Positions 46,464 through 57,979 of a DNA stretch of 64,000 bases are shown piece by piece; position 1 is the stretch's first letter; every line of letters begins with the position of its first letter. The translations under genes and the position numbers were made by a program. The notes under the pieces were generated by a model. That model saw nothing but the letters and a program-made list of their open reading frames with translations. It was not told the origin of the DNA and ran no database searches. This DNA is from Steinernema hermaphroditum (taxonomy: Eukaryota > Nematoda > Chromadorea > Rhabditida > Steinernematidae): assembly GCA_030435675.1 (NCBI GenBank), contig CM059623.1, positions 14,689,092-14,753,091 of the forward strand, given 5' to 3'.

Positions 46464-48651
46464 TCAAAGTTTTGCCAGAGGCACCGGAGGCTTCTTCTCC
46501 ACCATCGCCTCAAACAGTTCGTCCACATCAGAAACAAAGACGATCTCCATCTCCTTCTTCAATGTCTTATCCATGTTCTCCTCGACATGTTTCTCGTTTT
46601 CCCTTGGAAGCACGATCCGGCGGAAGCCTTGCTTGTAGGCAGCGTACGCCTTCTGGTTGATCCCGCCAATGGCCGTTATTCGCCCAGTTAGAGTCGCCTC
46701 GCCGGTCACCACAGAATCGGCGCGAATGTGACGACCGGAGAAGAGGGAATACAGTATCAGCATGTTGGAACAACCTGCCGAAGGGCCACATTTGTACGTG
46801 GATCCACGAGGGAGATGAACGTGGATTTCACCCTGAAACGACCGTAGTACTCGAGATTTCGGCGGGAACAAACCGTGTGCATCTCCTTTCTGTCCAGGTT
46901 GTACTTTTCCGCGTTGTTATATAAGTAGGTGTAGGCTAATTTGCAGGATTCTTGGATGACAACGCTACCCAATCCCGTATTTTTCATTTGGCCGTTTTTC
47001 TTCATCGTGTTTCGAGCCACTTCGATGACTCCCACCTCGCCTCTAGGACCGGAAACGTACAAGACGAACGCTACTCCGATGGGGAGACGTTCCTTCAGGT
47101 GCTCAAGGGGATAATCGGAGTAGCCGTTCTGGAAGGGTTGAGTAGTGGAATGGGGTAGGGACTTACCCCAAATAGCTCCTTTAGGAAAGCAACATCCACC
47201 ACTATAGGCGCCTTCTTGACCCTCTCCTCAAAATTCACACATTCGGTGCTCTTTTTCTGGATCGTTTTCACAGCAACTTGGCGACACACCTCTTCGATCT
47301 TCTTGTTTAATCTCTCAACTCCGAATTCGTATGTGTACTGATCGATCAGGGCCTCCACAATGGCCTCATCGATGCACATAGAATCGGCATCCAAGCTGTA
47401 GATCCTCATATTTTTTGGAATAAGGTGCTTTTTGGCAATGGTTATCTTTTCGTGCACTGTGTAGCCATCATAGTGAGGGCAGACATATTCCAATTTGGGC
47501 GAAAGACGAGCCGGGATACGGTAGCAGCAGCTGGGTCGGCATGAAACGATGAAGAAAACTTGGGAGAGGTCGAAGGGGACGCTGATGGATCTGCAGAGGA
47601 GCCAGTGGAATCTGGGATGTCGTCAACTTACAGGTCCACAAATTTTCCTCTGGTTTCTGGATCAACAGCTCTGCTTAGAGCCAGATCCATAGGGCTAGCG
47701 ATGTAATTCACATCCTGAAGAAGGAGGACCGGGTTCGCAGTGCCCGTCCTCTGCAGAGCTTCCAAAATCAGCCCCATGAGCGTCGCCGACCCTTCGGCCG
47801 AGTTCGTCTGACCCCGGAAAGAGATCTTCTCGAACTTCCTGCCCATCGCTTCGGCAGTTGACACGGCAATCGACGATTTGCCGATCCCACTCGGGCCGTA
47901 GATGCACAAGACGGGAGGGAGGAGCTTGGCGTTGACGCTCCGAACGGTCATGTAGTCGTAGACCTTCTTCTTCACCTTCTCCATGCCTGTGTGGCTCCCG
48001 TCCAGGACCGCCTTCGCCTTTTCGATGTCGTTGTTCTCTTCGGAGTATGTGTTCCAAGGGAGCTTGACGATTCGATCGAGGCGGGTCTTGAGCGATTTGT
48101 ACTTTTCGCTTTCGGCTTTCTCGGCGCTCATGTCGTTGTACAACTTCATGATTTCGCTGTACTGCTCTGAAACGATTCAGTACATGCCTACCCCCTAGAT
48201 GCTCAGAATTGCATTTTTCAAAAAACACCAAAAATGGGAAATCGTGAGCGCCTCTAAGCAGGACCTGTCTCACTTGAATCAGCCCTATTTCTCAGTGGAT
48301 GTACACCTTATAGCCGTCTTCCGAAAAGGGGAGCTCTTTCTTCAAGAAATATCTCCTCGCGTTGCTAAGATCTAGCCTATCTTTTTTTTCTGTGCCTATA
48401 TGATTGCGACTCAGACATTTCAGCTGACTCCAAACAGGGCTTTCATTTCACTCAAGAGGCAAAGAGGATTGCGGTAAAGCTTCAATCGCCTTCTCAATAT
48501 GACGCATTCCTCAAGAAAAGGCCTTTTGTGGTCATGATCAATAGCGATCAGATATCTTAAAAGTACAGGACTTACCCTCGTAAAGACATAAACGTTCGAT
48601 TTTTTCGAGGAGATCGGTGTCTTTAGATACTGGAACAGTCGTTGTTGCCAT
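46464..48651 (-). CDS. Divergent Lon-like protease
   Basis: Five exons (48651-48576, 48166-47632, 47590-47167, 47128-46874, 46832-46464) give 552 residues, far shorter than typical Lon (800-950): the N-terminal substrate domain is missing. The AAA+ part has an intact Walker A (GPSGIGKS, 116-123) but Walker B reads QDVNY at 176-180 where Lon has DEVDK, the sensor-1 region reads VSCRPSCC instead of TAN, and the arginine-finger region reads SPKLE instead of DRME. The protease domain keeps GPSAG with Ser448 and GGINQK with Lys491, 43 apart as in E. coli Lon. So proteolysis may persist while ATP hydrolysis is doubtful. No targeting signal is clear: it starts MATTTVPVSK and ends LAKL, not a typical SKL. 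Confidence 0.85.
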
Positions 48652-48990
48652 GGCCGCTCGGAAGATATAAAATTTTGATAATGTTGCCTCTAAACGAGAT
48701 GATGCCAAACTGATTGGGTGAATCGCGACTCTTCAGTTGTATAAAAGTGTCATCGTTAGCACCATTGAATGAGTGATGTAATGCCATTTTTCGTTTTGAG
48801 AATACCGTACCTAATGGAATGGGATCTATTGTCGGAACAGTTACTTCCTCGTATTCGCATGCTTCGAAGGTTCATATCTTTTAGAAATGTGCTGGATGAT
48901 CAGTTAATATGTGACCGAATGATTCAACAACATGAAATTCGCCTATTTTTAGAGGTCAGTAGAACCCCGTGACAGGGGACACAAATCGGC

Positions 48991-49275
48991 TCACAAAACA
49001 TCCAGAGGAGGCAGCAAATCTGACACAGCCTTCTGTTTGATATGGGCCATGAGAGACTCTTGATCGCGGACGAACAGAATCCGCACTCTGCTCCACCAAG
49101 GGTTTACGAAGCGAGGGGCACGCCTAGCGGGATGATACCCATCTGCCTTCTGCGCCTCCACGCTCACTTGTTCTACCATACATCGCCTCTCTATAACTCT
49201 ACCTTCCTGGCATCTCCGGATCCCGGAGAGCGCAGAAACCGCCCCGAAAGTACAAGAGTAAAGATGCCAGTTTGA
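48991..49275 (-). CDS. Possible small ORF between RECQL and Lon-like
   Basis: A minus-strand frame ending at 48991 encodes RAPRFVNPWWSRVRILFVRD, then HIKQKAVSDLLPPLDVL. It can be read either as a 62-residue ORF from the ATG at 49179 or, by splicing a 71 bp intron, as a 47-residue protein starting MPGRRAPRF. It lies just downstream of the RECQL stop on the same strand. The family is not recognised; it could be a small basic protein or a chance frame. Confidence 0.35.
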   Translation of the reverse strand, partial: SNWHLYSCTFGAVSALSGIRRCQEGRVIERRCMVEQVSVEAQKADGYHPARRAPRFVNPWWSRVRILFVRDQESLMAHIKQKAVSDLLPPLDVL

Positions 49276-49307
49276 GAAAAAAAAACATCTTTGCAAATTG
49301 ACAACAT

Positions 49308-51394
49308 TCAACCCGTTATGACTTCGATGTCGGAATCTGGATCCTCGGCTATCCTCCGCTTCTTCGCGGCGCTCTTCTTCGTGCTCGCGCTTCCGACCGT
49401 CTTCATCAGGATCTGCTGCGAAGGCGTCTTCGGTCCAAGCACCATGTAGCTGATGATGGTGTATTCGGTGAAGTGGTAGTCTTCCTTGAAGTATCCTTCC
49501 AGAAGGAGATGCGCGAAAGCCTTCTCGAGATCAAATTCTAGCGGCGTCTTCTTCAGCTGGCGCGCGGTGAGGTCCAGAACCTTGTTACCCGTAATTCGTC
49601 CTTGCTGTGACTTCGGTCCCTGAAACGAGTTTCAGTTCTTCCTCAGATCAGCTGTGCACGACACTTACCTCTCTCGCAATGACCTCTTTTGCAGCGCTGT
49701 ACACGTTCATTATGTCGACCTCGGCTACCTCCTTTTGCTTCTCACAGCAAACGTCACAGGAAGAGTCGCACCACGAAGGTTCCCAACTCTCGTCGAAGTG
49801 CTCGGCTAGCCTAACTCGACGGCATTCGTGATTCTGAGCGGCGTAGGCGAGCATAGAATAGAGGTTTGACACTCCGGTTTGCTCTGTGCACACCATCGTG
49901 CTGAGCCTGTAGAGGTCGGCCAGTCGGAAGTAGAGGATGCACACCGCAGGGTTCCCGTCTCTGCCCGCTCGGCCACTTTCCTGATAGAAGTTCTCCACTG
50001 ATTTGGCCATGCTGTGATGAATGACGAAGCGGACATCGGGCTTGTCAATGCCCATTCCGAAGGCCACCGTTGCCACAATCACCTTCAGCTGGCCGGCGAT
50101 CCATTGCTCGTGGACTCTTGTCTTGTCTTGCGGTTCCATATACGCGTGGTATGGACCACAGGAAACTCCTCGTTTCCTAGAACAGTCAAGATCGCATTCC
50201 TCGCCGCCCGATAGAACTGGTACCGTAACGCTTTCGCTACTTCCTCGCTTTCCTTGCGCGAAAATGTGTAGATAATGCCAGTTTGGTTCTTGAATCTATT
50301 GTTCAGCACATTTGTGAGTTCGTCCAGAAAGTCGGCCTCTTTTGCCGGCTTCGCCTTCACCTCATAATGTAGGTTACTTCGATTGAATCCCGCTCTGAAT
50401 GTGATAGCAGCGGGAATGGACAGCATAGTCTTGACGTCTTCTGTAATTAGAGGAGGATATACATGGCCAGAACCTTCCTAGCACACCTAGAACGTTTGCT
50501 GTGGCCGTTGCCGTAAGGCCCATAATCGGTACGCCCTTGAACTGCCTCGAAAGAATATTCAGGAACTTGAAGTCGGGCCTGAAACGAGCTTGTTCTAATG
50601 ACACTGCTTCACTTTGTCAGTACCTATAATCGTTTCCCCATTGCGAGCAGCAGTGAACTTCGTCGATGGCGATCAGCTGAAATCAATTCTTGACGAACCG
50701 TGCCAATAAAATCATGAATGTACCTTTAGCCTTTTCATCTCTGCACACTTCTCCAGCTTCGCCATTACTCGCTTGCTCTTGGCCAACTTTTCCGGAGTGA
50801 CATATAATAACCGCAGCGGCGCTTTTGGATCAACGAGGGCGTTCTGGATGACGGTCGCCTCCTTGCGATCCGTGGCCTGGTTCATGGTGGCGGCGTGGAT
50901 CCCGCGCTGTTTGAGCTGATGCAGCTGGTCCTGGATTAGCGAAACAAGTGGGGAAACGACAAGAACGATTCCTACAAATGCTATCAATTATGGCATCCGT
51001 AGAGAGGATTCATACCTTCCATCATGACGGCAGGCAGCTGATAGCAAAGGCTCTTTCCGGCGCCAGTGGACATAACCACGATTGAGTGTTCTCCGGACAG
51101 AGCGGCGTTGATTGCCGAGAGCTGCAGAGGGCGGAACGCTTCCATCTGGAACGACTCACGCAGGACGTGGAGCGCCTTCTGACTCCACGGAAACGTCGCC
51201 TTTTCGAAGCGCTCTTCCAATTCGTCGGCGTTCACATTTTGCAGATTCTCGATTCGACGCTGAATCTGCTCCTTGCGCTGCAGAAGCGCCTTCTTCCTCT
51301 GGCGGAGAGTCGAGATTTGGCCATCGATCGCTTGAAGTTCTTCGTCGATTTCGGCCACCTCCGAGGAGAGCTTCGAAGACGACGGTATTGACAT
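49308..51394 (-). CDS. RECQL: RecQ helicase, RECQL (RECQ1) type
   Basis: A 3'-5' DNA helicase for branch migration and replication-fork restart in the nucleus. Seven exons: 51394-51016, 50971-50724, 50676-50624, 50578-50487, 50440-50224, 50176-49669, 49619-49308; all phases close to 602 residues (human RECQL 649). An N-terminal coiled coil (about 13-55) precedes [20 protein letters not shown]. Walker A is STGAGKS (109-115), Walker B DEVH (214-217), then [27 protein letters not shown] and [10 protein letters not shown]. The zinc-binding cysteines lie in [10 protein letters not shown] and CDSSCDVCC; a winged-helix part follows (LKEDYHF-like [15 protein letters not shown]) with a KKSAAKKRR nuclear signal. 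There is no HRDC domain, as in RECQL1. An upstream acceptor near 51424 suggests trans-splicing. Confidence 0.95.
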
Positions 51395-51702
51395 CTCGGG
51401 GTGCAAAGGCCCCGGCGAAGAACCTGAAAAAGAAGGATTTTGGTGATAAATAAGGATTGAAATTACGCGGACAGGCACAAAAGAAATGATTTCGGGTCAG
51501 ATACCACTGGCCTCACCAGATGAAAACCAATCTTTTCCACAAAATACAAAAAAAAGCTTTCAATCTCACTCTTGAACTCGCAACGACCACCCACGTCGAT
51601 CCCGCGGCTTCCCTCAGAGCCCAGATCCATGTAGACGAGTCTGAGGAATCCCCTGTAGAGAGACAGATGGATTCTGCAGTTCCACCCCACTCTCCCCTTA
51701 GA

Positions 51703-52432
51703 ATGATGTGGAAATCGGTGGTTCTCCTTCTTCTCCTCTCTATAGCCGATGCTCTCGCTGGGAATGCCTCTCGGGCGATCGTCTTCTCGTCCGCCATCGA
51801 AGAGTTCTACCAGGAGGCGCTCAAAATGAACTCGACTCCGAAGGAGTTCTTCGACCTCGTAGCTCTGAAGTTCCCGGAGCATGTGTGCGACGTCGGGAAC
51901 GACTGCATCGAGGCGCACAAGTGGTTGCGGAAGAAGGTGAGATCTTCCAGGGTTACCGTAATCCCTTAGTTTAGGAGTACATGACGCATCTTGATCTTCG
52001 CATCATCGTCTCCATGGGCATCACCTCGGCGCTTCTTTTTGTCATCATCATAGTCGCGTTCGTTCATTTTGTTGTGTTGCGACACATTCCCGTCTTCAAG
52101 ATGCAAGAGAACCCGAAGCTTCTAGCGGCGGCGCGTCGAATCGCGGAGATTATGAGAAAAGATAAGCCGACGGATGTGGAGAAGGTCGAGTTGGGGAAGG
52201 TGAGCAAGGCATCTATCCACAAGGGGCATATTGTAATGTTCAGTTGGCACGGGAACTCTTCAACGCACAGAACGAGAGTCTGCTCCGAGACGATGAGCAT
52301 AAGAAGGCATTCCCGCTTGATTTCCAGCCGGACACGAGTCTTTCGGCTGATCAACAGCTCAAGCAAGTACTCTATGGGGACCCGAAAAACAAACCCGTCC
52401 AGTTAGCACAAGAGGCTCGTGACGATATTTGA
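51703..52432 (+). CDS. Single-pass membrane protein, orphan
   Basis: Exons 51703-51936, 51975-52199 and 52244-52432 (introns 38 and 44 bp) give 215 residues. A signal peptide (VVLLLLLSIADALAG) is followed by about 60 extracellular residues with two cysteines (HVCDVGNDC), one strong membrane helix (IIVSMGITSALLFVIIIVAF), and a charged cytosolic tail of about 110 residues rich in lysine and glutamate. This is type I topology by sequence. NAS and NST near the start of the mature part are possible N-glycosylation sites. No family is recognised. It is divergent from RECQL, about 0.3 kb apart, so the two may share a promoter region. Confidence 0.8.
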
Positions 52433-52647
52433 TGCCGATTAAAACCACTCCTTCAATGCCTTAAGACCGACGAGCAATATTCAGCAAACATGTGTAACAT
52501 CCAACCAAATCAACCGCACTCAACACGCTGAACATGAATATCCACAGCAATGGAACTGTCCCCGGCACTTGACTCGCCTAGACTCAGATCGGAATAAATT
52601 TACTTCGACTTCAGACAACGCAAACAACAAAACAACGTTTAAGTTAA

Positions 52648-55600
52648 CTACAAAATATAGTCCATTTCGGTGCGCACGTATTGGTTGTGTTCGGTGTTCT
52701 CGATGCGCGGGTAGCCGGCGACCAAAGCGTCCTGAGATCCAAGAATCAAATTGTTGTAGACCTTCCAGCATGGTTCTCGAACTTTGCGAGCCGGATGCCA
52801 CAGAGCCTGGAGCGCGTACTGCAGCACCTTGATGGGTCCGAGGGACACGCGCATCGCTTCACAGGCGAAGATGAAACGTTGAATTACGTGCGGCGAGTTC
52901 TCCAGCATATTGGGCCATACGTAGTTGAACAAGTGCATAAGGGCGTCTTCACAACCGAATCCGTACACACCGAGCGTCAAATGAGCCACGGCGTCCATAG
53001 CAATCTGTCTGTGGACGATGTCTCTGAAAATATCGGGGTTTAACATCGCATAGTCAAACAGATTACGACTTACCGTTCCATCAAAGCGTCAATGAGTAGG
53101 GGTGTCACCGCGTATATGTAGTCCTTGGCCATTTCACCGATATATTCAAACATGAAGGAGAGCGCCTTGAGCACACCATTTTGCACATTGATCTCTGGCA
53201 CTCTGTATTCGTTCATGATGGCCGGGAGTACGGTGAATGGAGCGCACGTTTCGGAGACGATAGCAATGGCAACGGTAGTGCAAACGCGAAGCTGACGCTC
53301 CTGGACCTTCAAGTTGTTGAGGAGCGTGGCCAGTACGTCGTGTGGTCCAATCGCCTTGGCGATGTAGCCGAAGGTGTTAATGGCGGAACGGCGGATGGAT
53401 TTTTTGTGCGCCTTGAGGAGATCCAGGAGTTCAAAGCAGATGCGCATCCATTCGCGGGCAGAGACGTACTCGCTTCCACGATCAGCGATGCGTCCGACGA
53501 GGTCAATGCAGTTTTCTTGGACTTTCTCGTGTCTAAATGAAAGCACAGATCAGTCAAGACACTTTCAGATTGCAGTGATGTCTATCTCAAGAAGAGAGAA
53601 AGAACAACTCGATGAATAGATAGGGCTGTGACTCACCTGTTTTTCAAGATCGGTGTCAAACGGGGTAGCAGGTCCTTAATAGGCGGATTCATTTTCGCCA
53701 TTCCGATGACTGTGCAAATAGCATTCAGTGCTCCAAGGATTGAGCCCAACACTTCAGGGTATTCTTCTCCGAGGTATTCATAGAGCACGACGCCAAGATG
53801 GCTCATCAACTTTTCTTCCTGGCACAGGTTCATAACAGCGGCAATTCGCGCAATCAAGTCAGCAGCTTGTTGGCGGACCTTGGCTGATTTGTTGTTCAGA
53901 CGCCAAAGGATTGTACCGCAGATTTGGGGAAGATAGGGTTTGGTTCGCTTGCCGAGGGCACGGCAGACCGTTCCGAATCCGTCAAGCATCACAGCATCCT
54001 GAAATGAACGGCTTGAGCGACTTCAAAAATAGTAATTGTATCTCAGACATTGCTGAAGATGTCTAATTGGTTGAAATTAGATACTTTTGGATGTTTAGAC
54101 AAATGATTGGTTGTAAATGTACTCGTGTCAGACGTTTATGGCTCAAACTAAAAAGTCTAGATTGCAAATCAAGCATTTCTGCAAAACCGGTCTCGGACAA
54201 TGCTTAGACGTCTAAATTACAGAGCGCAAGCGGTCGCTCTCGGACATTTCTACGTGTTCTGAGACAATGAATGGGTTGTAACTCACCTCTTGGGTCTGTT
54301 CCTGGAACGCGTAAAGAATACCGTCAATCAACTGCTCTTCTAACCGTGAGTCAACTTCATTGGCACCCATCAATGACACGATATTTTCGATGGTCTCCAT
54401 AACCATCTTACGATACATCTCGTTTTCGTCTTTCAAGTCGTCCACAATACGACTAACCATCTCAGCAGAGCCAACCTAAAAGCCAACCATTAGATTGTGG
54501 TCACATTTTGAATTTGCCAACCTTTTGGGCAATTTCCACAGTTGTATCGACCAACTGCCGATAATTTCGACGGTCCATAGCCATTCGCTGATTCCAGAAA
54601 CTCTTGAAGTAGGGTGTCAAGATCTCAGCCCGGATATAGGACGACTCTACACCGTCCGTGGCACAACACTGCTTGACCACCTTGAGGACAATTTTCTTCA
54701 TTTCCTCGTCGGGAGAGGCGAACTCACGAATAAGGATCAGCATGACTTCACGAGTGTAGTAGCTGGCGTAGTCGGCGTCCATCAACGGAATCAGATAGCC
54801 AATGGCCTTCAAGAAGGCGGCCAAACCTTTGCCTCGGTGGGTGCGGATACCCTTCCACAAGGGCTTAAGCACAGTATCGAACGCCTCAATACCGTAGGGC
54901 GTGGCGGCTTCGGCCAACGCCGCAAGACAGAGGGCCGTGATGGTGCGGACCTTCTGCTGATCGTCGACGAGACCACCTTCGACGATTTCGACGAGCGCCT
55001 TCAAGTGCGGGAGCACTGCGCAACCCATGAGGATGGCAATCTGCTGGACGATCTTGATACCTGAAGTGGAGGGACGATTGAAATCGATGAGGGGGTGGGG
55101 TAATGGACTAACCAGTATGACGAGCCTGCCAGCTTTTCTTGCTCTTGCACACAGCCTTCAAGAAAGGCAAGAGAGCCGGGATACCGAGGGCGGAAGCGAC
55201 GACAGCAAAAGCACGAGCAGTGGTGTTTCTGACGTACTCGTCGACGTTGTCAATGTCAGGACGCATAGTGGAGATCATGGTGGCCAGGCCAGCGGCCTTC
55301 GCAAGATTGGAGATAATCTCACGACCTGAAATAGAACTGAGGTTAGTTTGCGGTTCCCAAGATAAGAAAATTCGTTCTGAGACTACTAGAGATTAGATAC
55401 AGCACTAGAGACTAAGGAGAAATGAAACAGCACTAGAGACTAAGGAGAAATGAAAAAGAACCGACCTTCGACGCGAGCATAGTAATCTTCGTCGATAAGC
55501 AGCGGCTCGATAACAACAAGGATCTTGTGGACGTAGGGACGCACCAAGTCGTCCAACTTGTACAGAATTCTGTCGATGACCTTCACCATCAAGTGGCGCT

Positions 55601-57127
55601 CCTGATCTTCGAGCGTGGGAGACATAAGCAGCGGCAGGATCTGATTGAATAGTGGGCCGGCACCAAATTTGCGTGCGTTCTCTGTGATCTTCCTTAATCC
55701 AGACTTTCTTTGCGGCGGAGTTCCGTTCTTGATCTTCAACAAATAGGCCATGATCTCACGTTCGATCTGCTCTTCTTTTGACAGGGTCGACTCGTCAACG
55801 TCCATGAGCAGCTTGTCGAAGTACTGCATGTCTTCGGGCTTCAATGCCGGCAGCTCCTTGTCCTTCGGCTGTGTATCGACAATTCCTCCGACGCCCTTCT
55901 CGCCAGGGCCTCCACCTGCTCCACGCTCCGGAGTTCCCTGCATCACGAATCCACCTGCGCCGAGGCCTCCCATAGGGGTCGGAGTGGCCAAGAGCTTTCT
56001 GGCAGGTGTGCGGATTGGCACGTATGTGTTTGGAGGCTGAAGGATCTTGTATCCTGGGGGGAAGAGAGCATCCAGTTCTTCGTCACTGAGCGCTCGATTT
56101 CTGTCGTCTATCTCCTTTTCGTATCTGTAGAGCGCCTGCTGCTCCGGAGTCATTGGAACCATATGAGGCGCCGGGGTCTTCATGGCCATGGCGGCCGCTC
56201 CCACGGGAGTAGCGCCTCCGGGAGTCATCATTCCAGCAGTGTTGGAGGGAGTGAAACCTCCAGCCATAGACGGGGTCATCGCTCCGGCTACGTATTTCGG
56301 AGTGGCGTCGCCGTTCTGTGCTGGAGTCTGCCCAGGAGTCATGTCCCAACGGGAGCGGCGCTTTGAATCTGACGGCGTATCGCTCACGGCAATCTTGATA
56401 TCGTCCTCGCGCTTCACTTCTCTGGGCGTTTCGGCGCCCCATCCTGGAGTCATTGGCGCCACATCCCTCGGCGTTTCATCCCAGCGATTCCTGCGAGTCG
56501 ACTGGCCGGCGGGAGTTTGATCCCATCTGCTGGCACCTCCGGCCTGTGGAGTGGCGTCGTTGGCACCACCGTGCATCGGCGTTTCTTCCCAGCTGGCAGC
56601 GTGAGGTGTCGCCGCTTCCGCCATCGAAAAGTTCAGGCGCTTGCGCTGCCCATGTGTGGGCGTAGCTTCGGCTGCTCCAAGATCTTCAGGCTTGCCTGCG
56701 TCCCAGCGACCTTTCTTTGACGGGGGCTCATTGACTGGTCTTGCCCTCAGTTCACCGGCCTTTGCTTTATCACGCATCTCCAGCTCTACTCTGTGTTTTT
56801 CGCCTTCGTACTGCATCTCTTTCATGACAGTCGTATAAGTGCGGTCGCGGGCATCTGGTGTCTGGTCCACTAAAAAAGCCAAAATTAGTCACATGTTTTT
56901 TCGAGCGAATTTTCAAGTCAAGAAGGAACAGTTTACTTACCGAACATGTCTGCGCGTTGGGGAGACAGGTTCCGGTTATATTGTCTTTTCTGATACTCGC
57001 TTTGACGCTCGATGATTTTCTTAGTGCGAGTATCCTGGAAGGGGTCTTCCTCGCGGTCCTCATCGTGAGCCTCTGCCGCCTCCTCCAAGAACTTCTTTGG
57101 AGCTGTGTACGTTGCCGGTTTAGACAT
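52648..57127 (-). CDS. SF3B1: Splicing factor 3B subunit 1
   Basis: The HEAT-repeat core of the U2 snRNP SF3b complex, clamping the branch-site helix; C. elegans sftb-1. Exons: 57127-56941, 56869-55466, 55325-55113, 55060-54522, 54475-54287, 53998-53637, 53532-53074, 53023-52648, giving 1,242 residues (human 1,304). The N-terminal third has many phosphorylatable TP motifs ([26 protein letters not shown]). The HEAT domain covers about 430 to the end and is near-identical to the human protein in places ([10 protein letters not shown], containing the lysine equivalent to human K700; [28 protein letters not shown]). The ATG lies one base after TTTGCAG, a probable trans-splice site. It ends EMDYIL, as in the family. 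No breaks. Confidence 0.97.
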
Positions 57128-57129
57128 CC

Positions 57130-57975
57130 TGCAAATAGACATATGACTGACTGTCTGTCTAAAGGGCGTTTCGCGGACATCGCGAAAGAGAGTAGTGTAA
57201 GCAGATGGGCAAATTGCAAGCACCGTCTAGAGTAAGTCTGCTTAGCACGTCTAGACAGAAGCAGTGGTTGTAAATAGACAACAACCATCCAAAATTTGTC
57301 TAAGAATGGACATTTCGCGAACACAACAACGGAAGAGAGCGGTCGAACCGTCTAGTTGCTGCAGAAACAGTCTAGACAGTTTGAGCCCCGACAGACTGGC
57401 GACTTTAGACATCTTCAACTACGTCTGGAATGTATGAATCTAGCGGCGCAAATTCGAGAGTTCTACGCGCGCGCGTCTCCCTCTCGGCGGGTCCCATAAA
57501 CACAAAATTGAAATGCCAACGGCGGCAAGCGATGCGATACAAATCCGATGCGGCGGCCGTCGCCCGCCCACATCGCGACGGTGGCGCCCTAGAAACGTTC
57601 TTGTTAGGACCACGTCTCCACAGATTTAAGTGTCGATACATGTATTACGAGACAACTAGTATCGAAAGCTACGAGACAGATGCGTCTACGAAATTAAATA
57701 GGAGAAACGTCGAAATTGGAAGGAAAACAAGACCGTCTTGGCGCACTCGCGAGAGGATGCGCCACGAACAGAGATAGTGTCCGTTCGAAGATATCGCGAC
57801 AGGAAAGTCGTTTCGAGACACGAACACCGTCCAACTTCAATCCCATCGATAAGGTACTTGCTGCTCGCTGCTGTTAGACACATAGACGGATAGACAAACC
57901 AATAGACATGTTTAGACACACACTAACGTTCATTATCCTTTACACGTTTGATTCACAATAAATTATACACATGAA
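57130..57975. other. Intergenic, with TCTAGAC motifs
   Basis: GTCTAGAC palindromes at 57249-57256 and 57370-57377 and several TAGACA copies near 57880-57920 lie upstream of SF3B1. No gene is evident; 57430-57600 is CpG-rich. Confidence 0.45.
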
Positions 57976-57979
57976 ATTC

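Noticed and set aside
47590..47632. 20 bp intron in the Lon-like gene using the first AG (47612)
   Set aside because: Too short for a real intron. The later acceptor CTCTGCAG gives a 41 bp intron in the same frame.
57430..57777. 115-codon plus-strand frame upstream of SF3B1
   Set aside because: No domain, CpG-rich composition and antisense to the promoter side; likely chance.
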